Under the pieces are notes generated by a model that saw only the letters and a program-made list of their open reading frames with translations, did not search any database and was not told where the DNA came from. Shown one piece after another: positions 34,974 through 44,341 of a DNA stretch of 64,000 nt. How positions within the stretch are numbered: position 1 is the first letter of the stretch; each line of letters begins with the position of its first letter. The position numbers and the translations under genes were made by a program. The stretch lies in NCBI GenBank assembly GCA_001898505.1, contig MKTZ01000026.1, positions 62,001 through 126,000 of the forward strand, read 5' to 3'. The stretch comes from Sphingobacteriales bacterium 50-39 (GTDB lineage Bacteria; Bacteroidota; Bacteroidia; Chitinophagales; Chitinophagaceae).

Positions 34974-37838
34974 TTAATTCACCGGAGTTACATGCCGGGC
35001 GCTATATCCCTGCGATAATATATTCAGCGGCAGGATCAACTCCCATTGATTCGGCCCCAGTCTTTCAAGAGCCCCGTCCACCAGGCGGCTGTAGCGGATG
35101 CCAAAGCTAATGGGCAGTTGGTTCCACCATTTGGTATCGAAGTACATTTCCATTCCATAGCTCCGGAAGGGGAACCAGGCAACGTCACCATTCCTGTTGA
35201 TAAAGGCGTTGGCTTTCATATAATCGTAAAAAGCGTTGGCACGTATACGTAATAAATAGACCATGTTGGCGATGCCTGCGTCCGGATATAGTAACGGGAA
35301 ATGATAGTTGGCTGTCACCCGCCACATCTGGTAAAAATTATAGGCAGTATATCCCCTGGCCCAGGGAAAGGAATTGGAAAAAGTGCCCACCGTAGCCTTA
35401 TCGCTGCCCTGCCAGGCGGCGCCCAGTTGCAGGCTGTGTGTGAGATCGACGCCAGGCAGGTACAGATATCCGCTGGCCAGGAACTGATGGCTGCCCGTCG
35501 ATACGGACTGATCATATAACAGGTAAAGGGTCTGGGCCAGCCGGGGATAGATCTGGGCATTGGCCCGTTGTATCTGGTTCGTAAAGCTGACATAATTACG
35601 CAGGTAGGTAGTATGATAATCCAGCCCGGAGTCCTTATATAAGCCCGTAAACATATGCCGGGAATAGACGAGGTCGGTGCCGAACTGCAGGCCAGTGATA
35701 CTCCGTCCCCGCACCCAGCTCAACGGGATGCTATATCCGAGATAGGCGTTGGCTTCATTGAAGTAAATCTTACCGGATGTACTAAGCAGATTGCGATCGA
35801 ACACATAATTTACCCCTATGTCAAGCCAGGGGAAAAGAGCGCCATACGTAGCGTCTACCCCTACCTGTTTGTATTTCTCATTCCTGTTATAATCAAAGAA
35901 CAGCTCCGACTGGAGGGTATTTAGCACATTCTCGCTCACCAGGGAGAACGTATAGTCAGGATCCGATATATAAGGCCTCCAGCTATGGAAGTTGAAAATA
36001 TGAAAGGAAGCCGGGTATTTGTTCACGGGGTAACTGGCTTTGCCGATATTGTCCAACAGGTGGGCGGGTCCCCTATCCAGGGCGTCGATGCCCTGGTTGA
36101 CCAACGGCATCTCCCACTGATCAGCTGACAATGGCTCCAGGCTGAGCTGGCTGTTGGTAGTTGTATCGGTCCGATAGCCAACGGCTGTAAAAGAGCTCCA
36201 GGCATAACGGCCATCGGCAGCATGGAACGCATAATCGCCCGTGGCAGGCTCGCCATGGGGCAGCCGGACGCGGAAAAGCCGGGTACCGGTGAAACAATAG
36301 ATCCTATCCTCATTTTGACGGGTAGCTGTAAACCAGACGGTGTCGCCATGGACGGAGGGGAAGGCAATGGCCTGAAAGCTAAAAGGCAGCAGCTTGTCAA
36401 CGGAGCCGTCCGGTATATGCACCAGGGCCAAGGTCATTTCGCCCCGGGTATTACGCACGGCCGTGACGATCTTGTCCTTCCCATAGAATGTGGGGTAGGT
36501 ATAAAATAACGAGTCTGTGTTGGGCAACTGGAGCTCCACCGTCCCGGTGGCAGCATTCAGCAGATGGAGGGAACATTGGCCGGCCGTGGTTACCTGCACA
36601 GCTACAATCTTTTGCCCATCGGGCGAGATACCAGGTGCGAAATATTTACTTTTTGACGTGAGGCGGGTGTCCTCGCCCGTTGTCACATCCATGACACGGA
36701 TGACGCTATAGTCCCTCCATCCCCAGCGCGGGTCCGTCTCGTAGGCGGCATATACGATCTTATTATTGCCATAGGAGAAATAGTTATCGATGGCGATAGC
36801 GCGGGTGCGGAGGGTATGTTCCCTACCCTGCTGCAGGTCGCGGATCACAAAGGCGGGTATGCGCCTGTAGCTGCTGCTGAGATAGAGGAGGCTGTCCTGT
36901 CCGATGAATTGAGGAAATTGCCTGTCTCCTGCAAAATGACGGTGAGCGCGGGCATATTCGTCGGCCGCAGCCATTGTCGAATGGGAAGGCGCTGTTTGTT
37001 GAAAATGCGTCAGCGCATCCTGCCGGAATTGAGAAAAGGGGACGGAGGCATATCTTTTGATGGCTGTCTGGAGAGGAAAGAACAACCCTTTGAACGCGGC
37101 GGCATCCCGGGTAACCTTTTTCCAGAAGTCATCGCCATAACGTTCGCGACCATAGGCTACCAGCATATACCCCAGCGGATAATGGTCCGGAACATAGTCC
37201 CGGTAGGAGCCGTTACGCAATTTCATCCAGGAGTAGTGCTTGTTGCCGGCCCAGAGGCTGCGGTAGCTATTGAAGAAAAAAGGGAGACGTCCTCTCCCCT
37301 GGTCGCTTACCAGTGTCTCCTGGTATACGGCGTCGCCTTCAAAGAACCAGTTGGGGACAGAGAGACTATTGGCCAGGGCCTGCCCGCCCTCTCCAAAAAG
37401 GTAAAAAAAGCCTTTGGAAAGGCCTACGCGAAAATTATTATACTGTTGTACGTGACGGTATTCGTGTATGGCCAGCATTTTTTGCCAGGGAAGGCTGCCC
37501 ATCTCGAAGCTGTTTTGCTCAGGAGTGAGCTGAAATTCGCTGCGGAAAGGAGCCAGTTGTACATAGCCATTTGAAATAGTGGTCTGATTTTGGAATACGA
37601 CGTTGACCTTCCTTTGTTGACCGCCAATGGTAGGCAGGGTACGCTGGCTAAGGCGATGTATGATGGCGGCCACCTGCTGCGCCTGCTGATCCATGCCACG
37701 GGGAAAGATGATCCGTGCTGTATCCGTATTGATCTGCTGCCAATGGAGGGAAGGCAGATTACCTCCAAATTGCTGGGCAGACAGGCCTGTCGTCAGGAGC
37801 AGTGCGAAGATGGATGCCAACAGGCGATGAGATCTCAT
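34974..37838 (-). CDS. secreted HExxH metalloprotease with beta-propeller and barrel-like C-terminus
   Basis: 954 residues with signal peptide about 1-21 (FALLLTTGLSAQ). The N-terminal third resembles a gluzincin-type protease: H125-E-Y-R-H129 and a third-ligand candidate Glu168 in WFFEGDAVY. The middle (about 290-590) has TolB/WD-like repeats (YFAPGISPDGQKIVAVQV). The C-terminal 330 residues alternate aromatic strands with loops (EKYKQVGVDATYG, LGYSIPLSWVRGRSITGLQFG) like an outer-membrane barrel. Conserved large proteins of this kind occur in Bacteroidota. The substrate is unknown. Convergent with valS. Confidence 0.72.
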   Translation of the reverse strand: MRSHRLLASIFALLLTTGLSAQQFGGNLPSLHWQQINTDTARIIFPRGMDQQAQQVAAIIHRLSQRTLPTIGGQQRKVNVVFQNQTTISNGYVQLAPFRSEFQLTPEQNSFEMGSLPWQKMLAIHEYRHVQQYNNFRVGLSKGFFYLFGEGGQALANSLSVPNWFFEGDAVYQETLVSDQGRGRLPFFFNSYRSLWAGNKHYSWMKLRNGSYRDYVPDHYPLGYMLVAYGRERYGDDFWKKVTRDAAAFKGLFFPLQTAIKRYASVPFSQFRQDALTHFQQTAPSHSTMAAADEYARAHRHFAGDRQFPQFIGQDSLLYLSSSYRRIPAFVIRDLQQGREHTLRTRAIAIDNYFSYGNNKIVYAAYETDPRWGWRDYSVIRVMDVTTGEDTRLTSKSKYFAPGISPDGQKIVAVQVTTAGQCSLHLLNAATGTVELQLPNTDSLFYTYPTFYGKDKIVTAVRNTRGEMTLALVHIPDGSVDKLLPFSFQAIAFPSVHGDTVWFTATRQNEDRIYCFTGTRLFRVRLPHGEPATGDYAFHAADGRYAWSSFTAVGYRTDTTTNSQLSLEPLSADQWEMPLVNQGIDALDRGPAHLLDNIGKASYPVNKYPASFHIFNFHSWRPYISDPDYTFSLVSENVLNTLQSELFFDYNRNEKYKQVGVDATYGALFPWLDIGVNYVFDRNLLSTSGKIYFNEANAYLGYSIPLSWVRGRSITGLQFGTDLVYSRHMFTGLYKDSGLDYHTTYLRNYVSFTNQIQRANAQIYPRLAQTLYLLYDQSVSTGSHQFLASGYLYLPGVDLTHSLQLGAAWQGSDKATVGTFSNSFPWARGYTAYNFYQMWRVTANYHFPLLYPDAGIANMVYLLRIRANAFYDYMKANAFINRNGDVAWFPFRSYGMEMYFDTKWWNQLPISFGIRYSRLVDGALERLGPNQWELILPLNILSQGYSARHVTPVN

Positions 37839-37903
37839 GAATAGTCGCTTTTGGTAGGCTTGAAATTACGTATAAGTTTGGAAGTAACTCTTATTTTTGA
37901 TCT

Positions 37904-39421
37904 ATGCGCCGACCCAATTCTTTTATACGGGAGATCGACTCATTGGTTGCTGCGATCGCCGGTTTTTTGTTGATCTATGTCTGGACACGCCACAGCGGCA
38001 TCGGGGTGTCGCCAGACTCCATCGTATATATGAGCACGGCCGCCAATATGCGGCATCATGGCGTTATCAATGACTTCACCGGCATGCCGATGATGGACTT
38101 TCCCGCCGGGTACCCTGTTTTTCTCGGCCTGGTCATGCTGGTGACAGGGCTGGAACCCATGCAATTCGCACCGATATTGAATGGCCTTCTATTCGGGGGT
38201 CTGATCTTTCTATCCGGGTGGATCATGGAAAGGTTCAGCTATCCCTCCAGGTGGTATAAATGGGCCATGCTGAGCATTATCGTGCTCAGCCCCTGTCTGC
38301 TGGAAATATACTCCATGTTGTGGTCCGAGACCCTGTTCCTTATACTGACGCTATTCTTTTTTCTGGCAGCCCGGCGCTATCATCTTGCCCATGACTGGAA
38401 GGGCGTGGTATTGATGGGGGCCATTGCGGCCGTGGCCGGCGTCGTCCGATATGCCGGCGTTAGCCTGATCGGATTGGGCGTCTTTCTCATGCTCACCGAC
38501 TTTTCAATGCCCTGGAAAAAGAAGCTGTGGCACATACTGGCCTTTGGGCCGATCAGCATCTCGCTGATCGTACTGAATGTATACCGCAATCATCACGTCA
38601 CCGGCACATTGACCGGCTATAGGGAAAAAGCCATCACCGGCCTGGGCCAAAATTTAAAACATTTCGGCAATGTCTTTTGCGACTGGCTGCCTTTTTTTGA
38701 TGACCCTTACAAATACCCGGCCCTGGTAGGTGTCGTCTGCCTGCTGGTCTGCCTGGCTGCCTGGCTTTATCGGCTGATACGGCAACACGATGAATATTCC
38801 TATGACCAGATAGCCAGCGCCCATTTTATTGTCTATGCTCTTTTCATCCTTGTAGTAGCCAGCATCTCGCGGTTCCAGACCCTGGACAGCCGCCTCCTGT
38901 CCCCGCTGTTCATATCGTGGCTCTGGGGCAGCAGCAGCTGGGTATTGCCCCAGTTCAAGCGGGCGGGTAAAAACGTACGCACCGGGCTTGCGGTACTGGG
39001 CCTGGGAGCAGTTGCGTCTATGTTATATGGACAGCTGGTCCTATACAAATTCAATTGGGAGGGCATCAAATATGCCGGTATCCCTGGCTATACGGAAGAT
39101 CAATGGACAGGATCCCAAACAATGGATTTCATACGGCATAGTCCCGAGCTGCACAAGCCGGGGGTTCCCATTTACTCCAACGCTTTTGAAGGCATCTGGT
39201 TCCTCACGGGAGTGGTATCGGACCTTATACCGCATAAGGACCTGCCGTGGGATGTAAAGGATATGATGAAGGAAGACCATTTTTATATCGTCTGGTTTGA
39301 TGACGCCACCAATGCAGACCTGCTAACCATCGAAGCCATCGGGCAAATCAAGCATAAAGAGAAGGAATACCACTTCAACGACGGGGCTGTTTATTATTTC
39401 ACCACACCAGAGGCGCACTGA
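37904..39421 (+). CDS. GT-C-fold-like polytopic membrane protein
   Basis: 505 residues with about ten to eleven transmembrane helices. The first periplasmic loop contains GIGVSPDSIVYMSTAANMR with an acidic residue in the position used by GT39/GT87-like glycosyltransferases, followed by DFPAGYPVFLGL. The C-terminal soluble tail is about 100 residues. It probably transfers sugars from a lipid carrier, but this is unproved. PrsW starts in its stop codon (TGATG at 39419-39423). Confidence 0.65.
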   Translation: MRRPNSFIREIDSLVAAIAGFLLIYVWTRHSGIGVSPDSIVYMSTAANMRHHGVINDFTGMPMMDFPAGYPVFLGLVMLVTGLEPMQFAPILNGLLFGGLIFLSGWIMERFSYPSRWYKWAMLSIIVLSPCLLEIYSMLWSETLFLILTLFFFLAARRYHLAHDWKGVVLMGAIAAVAGVVRYAGVSLIGLGVFLMLTDFSMPWKKKLWHILAFGPISISLIVLNVYRNHHVTGTLTGYREKAITGLGQNLKHFGNVFCDWLPFFDDPYKYPALVGVVCLLVCLAAWLYRLIRQHDEYSYDQIASAHFIVYALFILVVASISRFQTLDSRLLSPLFISWLWGSSSWVLPQFKRAGKNVRTGLAVLGLGAVASMLYGQLVLYKFNWEGIKYAGIPGYTEDQWTGSQTMDFIRHSPELHKPGVPIYSNAFEGIWFLTGVVSDLIPHKDLPWDVKDMMKEDHFYIVWFDDATNADLLTIEAIGQIKHKEKEYHFNDGAVYYFTTPEAH

Positions 39422-40140
39422 TGCTATTGTTATTATTATCCTTAGCCATCGCCCCGGGCATCGCCATCAGCCTGTTCATCTATTCCTTCCGGAAGATGGG
39501 CGGAACATCTGTACGGCAGCTGATCATCTCCTTTCTGCTGGGCATGTGTGCGACCATACCTCCTTTTCTTATACAGCTGGCAACGGGAGATGTACGTGAC
39601 GAGCCTTACAGGCATTCCATCCTTTCCTTTGCCTGGTTTGCTTTTGTCATTGTCGCCCTCACCGAAGAGGGGAGCAAATACCTGGTAGTCCGATGGTATG
39701 CGTATCCTTTGGATCAGTTCCAGGAGCCTTTCGACGGGGTGATCTATTCCGTGATCACCGGAATGGGCTTCGCCACAGTAGAGAACATCGAATATGTATG
39801 GAAGTTTGGAGTGGAGACGGGGGTGGCGCGAATGTTCCTTTCCGTGCCCGCTCATGCCGCCTTTGCCGTACTGATGGGGTATAATATTGGGCTGGCGAAG
39901 TTCCAGCCCGAGCGGAAACGGTGGCTGATGGCGAAGGCGTTATTGATCGTTGTGCTATTGCACGGGAGCTTTGACTTCTTCCTTTTTCTAAAGCAAAGCC
40001 AGACCGCACTTGAACATGTATCGGATGGCATGCTATCTTTTTGCGCCTTCACCAGCTTTTATATAGCCATCCGGCAGGCCTGGAAAGCCATTCGGCTGCA
40101 TACTGTCCGGGAACATGATGATGATCAGGAGGTAAATTAG
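39421..40140 (+). CDS. PrsW family intramembrane metalloprotease
   Basis: 239 residues with about seven transmembrane helices. The conserved glutamates and histidines are visible: TEEGSKYLVV (EExxK), GMGFATVENIEY, VPAHAAFAVLMGY and LLHGSFDFFLF. PrsW in Bacillus cuts the anti-sigma factor RsiW. Here the target is unknown, and no anti-sigma gene is adjacent. The 1-nt overlap with the preceding gene suggests co-translation. Confidence 0.9.
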   Translation: MLLLLLSLAIAPGIAISLFIYSFRKMGGTSVRQLIISFLLGMCATIPPFLIQLATGDVRDEPYRHSILSFAWFAFVIVALTEEGSKYLVVRWYAYPLDQFQEPFDGVIYSVITGMGFATVENIEYVWKFGVETGVARMFLSVPAHAAFAVLMGYNIGLAKFQPERKRWLMAKALLIVVLLHGSFDFFLFLKQSQTALEHVSDGMLSFCAFTSFYIAIRQAWKAIRLHTVREHDDDQEVN

Positions 40141-40171
40141 CCCCGAGGTCGTATCTTTGACCCGGCAAATT

Positions 40172-40675
40172 ATGGAACCATCGCTTTCTTTTCGTTTTGC
40201 GGACCTGGATGATATCAATACCATTGGATTTCTGGCACAACAGATCTGGCCTGTGACCTATGGGGAAATACTTTCCTCCATCCAGCTGGATTACATGCTG
40301 AAATTATTTTATAATCCTGCCTCGCTGCGTAAGCAAATGACGGAGGACAAGCACCAGTTTGTCATGGTGGAAGAAGAAGACGAAGCCATCGGTTTCGCGT
40401 CCTGGAGTCCCACGGGAGAGCCCGGGGTGTTCAAGCTGCATAAGCTGTATGTACTCCCCGGCAGACAGGGTAAGGGCATGGGGAGGGCCATCCTGAATTT
40501 TATCATTGACGATGTCCGGGAGCAAGGAGGCAGTATCTTACGGCTGAATGTCAACCGGTACAATAAAGCCCGTCAGTTTTATGAGAAAATGGGATTTGCC
40601 GTCGTCCGTGAGGAAGATGTCCCCATCGGGAATAATTATTTCATGAATGACTATGTGATGGAAGCGCCAGTGTAG
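40172..40675 (+). CDS. GNAT family N-acetyltransferase
   Basis: 167 residues from ATG 40172. Acetyl-CoA binding motif A is LYVLPGRQGKGMGRAIL (residues about 93-109). The later NVNRYNKARQFYEKMGFAVV is motif B. The substrate is not predictable. TATCTTTG at 40152-40159 is a -7 box of its own, so it may be transcribed independently of prsW. Confidence 0.9.
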   Translation: MEPSLSFRFADLDDINTIGFLAQQIWPVTYGEILSSIQLDYMLKLFYNPASLRKQMTEDKHQFVMVEEEDEAIGFASWSPTGEPGVFKLHKLYVLPGRQGKGMGRAILNFIIDDVREQGGSILRLNVNRYNKARQFYEKMGFAVVREEDVPIGNNYFMNDYVMEAPV

Positions 40676-40684
40676 GCGGCTCTC

Positions 40685-41467
40685 CTATTCATTGGACAAT
40701 CCCATGGCCGCCTGTTTCATCTTATGGGTCGTCTCATGGCCTAAATACTTTTCGATACGCCGTTCCATCAGATAGATCAGGGGTGTAAGAACAATGGCCA
40801 TCGTAAATTTATAGATGTAGTTCACCAGGCAAATGGCCAGCACCTGCTGCCAGCTCCAGTTGTTACCTAACTTAAATGCGATATAAAGGACTATAAAGCT
40901 GTCCACCAGCTGGGAGATGACAGTGGAGCCGGTAGCCCTTAACCAAACCCATTTCTCTCCCGTATGCTTCTTTATCTTGTGAAAGACCGTCACGTCTACG
41001 ATCTGGCTGACGAGGAAGGCGGTGAGCGATCCTAAAATAATCCACATCCCCTGTCCAAATATTCCGTTGAAAGCATCCTGCATATCCGGGATATTGCTGT
41101 CTGTCTTGGTCTTTATCCAAAAGTCGGCAGGAGGAATATGTATGGCTGCGTAGAACATGAGAAAGGCATATGAAATAAGTCCGACGGCAATATAGGATAT
41201 CCGCCGAACGGCCTTGGGACCATAATATTCATTGACGACATCCGTCATGACAAATTCCAGCGGCCATAACAATACGCCACAGGTAAGGTTAAAGGAGAGG
41301 TTCTTTTCTCCGAAAAAGGTAAAATGAGCAGGCTGCAATCCGATGAGCTTCTCCAGGGAGAATATCTTCCCACCGATGCATTCCGCGATAAGCGCATTGG
41401 CAACAAAAAAGGCGGTAAAGAATATAAACAGACGGGTGGGCTTGTCCTTAAGAATTCCGTGGATCAT
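40685..41467 (-). CDS. queuosine precursor transporter (VUT family)
   Basis: 260 residues with about six transmembrane helices. The YhhQ/VUT signatures are present: NALIAECIGGKIFSL, LLWPLEFVMTDVVNEYYGPK and SQIVDVTVFHKIKKHTGEKW. The family imports preQ0/preQ1 for queuosine synthesis. It overlaps the end of the upstream membrane gene by 20 nt. Confidence 0.9.
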   Translation of the reverse strand: MIHGILKDKPTRLFIFFTAFFVANALIAECIGGKIFSLEKLIGLQPAHFTFFGEKNLSFNLTCGVLLWPLEFVMTDVVNEYYGPKAVRRISYIAVGLISYAFLMFYAAIHIPPADFWIKTKTDSNIPDMQDAFNGIFGQGMWIILGSLTAFLVSQIVDVTVFHKIKKHTGEKWVWLRATGSTVISQLVDSFIVLYIAFKLGNNWSWQQVLAICLVNYIYKFTMAIVLTPLIYLMERRIEKYLGHETTHKMKQAAMGLSNE

Positions 41468-41753
41468 GAGTGAGAAATAAGATGGTGGTCAATTGAGCCA
41501 GTAAAAATATAAAATTAACGATTAGGAGCCAGCGGGGAACCTGCAATGCCCCTTTTCTAAAAGACCATACGACCAGCGCCCAGAGATTCACCAGTATATT
41601 CACTATGATGGCCATAATCCAGCCCAGAACGATAATAGTTGAGAGAATGTCGTTGTTCGAAAGTATGGGCGGTCCATAGCGGGCCAGAGAGGTCAGCAGA
41701 TAGCAGATATTACAAATAAAAGCGACCCTCGAAAAGAATCTTAACAATCCCAT
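41448..41753 (-). CDS. small four-helix-type membrane protein
   Basis: 101 residues if it starts at ATG 41753 (MGLLRFFSRVAFICNICYLL). An earlier ATG at 41813 would overlap the divergent yfhO-like gene's leader. Three predicted transmembrane helices. A conserved Bacteroidota protein of unknown function that often neighbours VUT genes, as I recall. It overlaps the VUT gene by 20 nt. Confidence 0.65.
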   Translation of the reverse strand: MGLLRFFSRVAFICNICYLLTSLARYGPPILSNNDILSTIIVLGWIMAIIVNILVNLWALVVWSFRKGALQVPRWLLIVNFIFLLAQLTTILFLTHDPRNS

Positions 41754-41821
41754 ATTTGACCAAAAATCTGTATTTCTGGGCAAAAAACCATTATTTTGCC
41801 GGGAATAATTCATCCGATAAT

Positions 41822-44338
41822 ATGAACTCTGCCTTCTTGAAAAAAGCGTTGCCGCATATCATAGCCATCGTCCTGTTTTTAGTGGTTGCCATCATTTACT
41901 GCAAACCTGCCTTACAGGGTATGGTTGTTAACCAGCAGGATACGCAACAGTACCGGGGTATGGCGCAGCAATCCGTGGAGTATAGGGAAAAATACGGGCA
42001 CTATCCTTTATGGACTGAAAGTATGTTCGGAGGCATGCCTGCCTATGTGATCGCCCTGGAGCAGCGGAGTCCTATATTGTTGGGCTATCTGATGAGCGTG
42101 CTGACCTTGGGATTGCCAGGGCCCATCGGTCTCTTTTTTATGGCTTGTGTTTGCATGTATATCCTCACGCAGGTGTTACGCATAAATCCATGGCTGGGGG
42201 CGTTGGCCGCTCTGGCATATGCTTATTCGACCTATGACGCCGTCATTATAGTCGTAGGTCATATCACCAAGATGCAGGCCCTTGCTCTTGCACCCGGTGT
42301 GATTGCCAGCCTGCTGTTGATCTTTCAGCGCAAATGGTTATGGGGAGCCGCCCTGCTTACCTGCTTTTTTTGCTTTCAGGTAGGAACAAACCACCTGCAG
42401 GTAGTGTATTATACGGTGATCAGCGCTGGCTTTCTCACCTTATATTATCTTATCGATGGCTGGAAAGAGAAAAAGCAAAAGGACGTTCTTATTGGCGCCG
42501 TCATCGCTGCATGCTCCTGTACCATCGGGTTTTTGACCATTGCTGTCAGCAACCTGCCAACAGCGGAATATGCCAAGGAGACCATGCGGGGCGGAAGGAC
42601 AGAATTGAAAGGCGCCAGCAAAACAGGAGAGACCATCGGTGAAGGCGGCTTGAGCAAGGGATATGCCTTTAACTGGAGCTATGGCATACCGGAAACGATA
42701 ACTCTGCTGATCCCCAACGGGCAAGGCGGTGGTTCAGATGCCAGGATGATCACAGGCAATTCCAAATTCGTGGACAAGCTCGCGGAAGTTGGCGTACCGG
42801 AAGATAATGCCCTGGGGCAAGTCAATTACTTTGCCTACTGGGGAGAACAACCCAATACCGCGGGAGCTCCTTATCTGGGGGCTGTCTGCTGGCTTCTTTT
42901 CATGCTGGGTCTGGTCTATGTCAAAGGGTGGCGCAAGTGGTGGCTGGTGAGCGTAGCCATCACAGGTACGGTACTCGCGTGGGGCAGTAATTTTGCCACC
43001 GTAAACAATTTCCTCTTCGATCATCTCCCTTATTATAATAAATTCCGCGCGCCGACCATCGCACTGATCATGCCGCAATTTGCCATACCGTTACTGGGTG
43101 CGCTGGGGTTGGATGAACTGCTCAAATCCCAGGACAGCAAGGAAGTCATCTGGAAGAAATTCAAAAGGGGCTTGATCTATACGGCGGGATTGCTGGTGGT
43201 TGCCATTGGGTTTTATTTCACGGCCAGTTACAAAGGAGGGAAGGATGCGTCGACACAACAACGCTTTGTGCAGATGGCCGGCGGCGGTCAATCCAATCCT
43301 CAGGCACAGCAACAGGCTGCCTCATTTGCCAGTTCCCTGATGGGAGCTTTGCGGGCGGACAGGCAATCGCTTTATGGCAGCGATCTGCTTCGTACCATTA
43401 TATTGATAGCTCTCTCGGCGGGGCTGATCTTGCTCTATCTGAAAGGGAAGTACAAACAGCAAATGATCCTGCTGGGAGGTCTGCTGGTGCTCAGCTCCTT
43501 TGATCTGCTGGCTGTAGGCAAACGGTACCTCACAGACGATGTCTATGTCGACAAGACGGAATTCGATAGCAATATCGCGCCACCTTCAGCAGCGGATCAG
43601 CGGATCATGGCTGATCCGGAGAAAGGTTTCCGCGTTTATGACGAAGCATCCGGCGACCCTTACAACAGTGCCCGCGCTTCTTATCATCACAATTCCGTCG
43701 GCGGATACAGCCCAGCCAAAATGGGTTTGTACCAGGATATCATCGAACATCAGCTATCCAGGGGTAATATGGGCGTATTCGATATGCTGAATACCAAGTA
43801 TTTTATTCAACCCAATCCGGCCAACGGACAGCCGGAAGCAAGGATCAATCCCGGTGCGAATGGCCCCTGCTGGCTGGTAAAATCCATCCATTATGTCAAG
43901 GATGGCAATGAGGAGATGAAGGCGCTGGACAGCATCAATCTGAAAGATACTGTCGTCATCCAGCAGGTGTTCAAGCCGCAGGTAAAATCCGAGCCGGTGG
44001 AGGATTCGACAGCCAAAATATCGCTTATAGACAACCGTAACGACACCATCGACTATAAGTTCTCCGCCAGGACCAATCAATTTGCCGTCTTTAGCGAGAT
44101 ATACTACGACAAGGGCTGGGATGCCTACATCGACGGCAAAAAGGCAGATTATGTGCGTGTGGATTATATTCTGCGGGGCATGTCCATACCAGCAGGAGAT
44201 CATACCATTGAATTCCGCTTTGAGCCGCACTCATACTGGCTGGGAGATAAGTTGTCCAATTGGTTTAGCTTATTGGGCTACCTGTTGCTTTTAACGGCAT
44301 TGGGCGTTGAATTGAGGAAAAGGGTTCGTAAAGCCTGA
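41822..44338 (+). CDS. YfhO family membrane protein
   Basis: 838 residues from ATG 41822. A long N-terminal membrane domain of about 12 helices: VVAIIYCKPALQGMVVNQQD opening and SMFGGMPAYVIALEQRSP, then YNKFRAPTIALIMPQFAIPLL. A large periplasmic beta-rich domain follows with DKGWDAYIDGKKADYVRVDY near residue 770, and a last helix. YfhO proteins act in glycosylation of lipoteichoic acid in Firmicutes; in Bacteroidota they are probably GT-C-type enzymes in surface polymer or glycan synthesis. The GT4 gene follows after 3 nt. Confidence 0.87.
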   Translation: MNSAFLKKALPHIIAIVLFLVVAIIYCKPALQGMVVNQQDTQQYRGMAQQSVEYREKYGHYPLWTESMFGGMPAYVIALEQRSPILLGYLMSVLTLGLPGPIGLFFMACVCMYILTQVLRINPWLGALAALAYAYSTYDAVIIVVGHITKMQALALAPGVIASLLLIFQRKWLWGAALLTCFFCFQVGTNHLQVVYYTVISAGFLTLYYLIDGWKEKKQKDVLIGAVIAACSCTIGFLTIAVSNLPTAEYAKETMRGGRTELKGASKTGETIGEGGLSKGYAFNWSYGIPETITLLIPNGQGGGSDARMITGNSKFVDKLAEVGVPEDNALGQVNYFAYWGEQPNTAGAPYLGAVCWLLFMLGLVYVKGWRKWWLVSVAITGTVLAWGSNFATVNNFLFDHLPYYNKFRAPTIALIMPQFAIPLLGALGLDELLKSQDSKEVIWKKFKRGLIYTAGLLVVAIGFYFTASYKGGKDASTQQRFVQMAGGGQSNPQAQQQAASFASSLMGALRADRQSLYGSDLLRTIILIALSAGLILLYLKGKYKQQMILLGGLLVLSSFDLLAVGKRYLTDDVYVDKTEFDSNIAPPSAADQRIMADPEKGFRVYDEASGDPYNSARASYHHNSVGGYSPAKMGLYQDIIEHQLSRGNMGVFDMLNTKYFIQPNPANGQPEARINPGANGPCWLVKSIHYVKDGNEEMKALDSINLKDTVVIQQVFKPQVKSEPVEDSTAKISLIDNRNDTIDYKFSARTNQFAVFSEIYYDKGWDAYIDGKKADYVRVDYILRGMSIPAGDHTIEFRFEPHSYWLGDKLSNWFSLLGYLLLLTALGVELRKRVRKA

Positions 44339-44341
44339 CAG

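Noticed and set aside
36816-37574. Plus-strand frame of 252 codons
   Set aside because: Antisense to the N-terminal part of the 954-residue exported protein, which has a signal peptide and HExxH motif.
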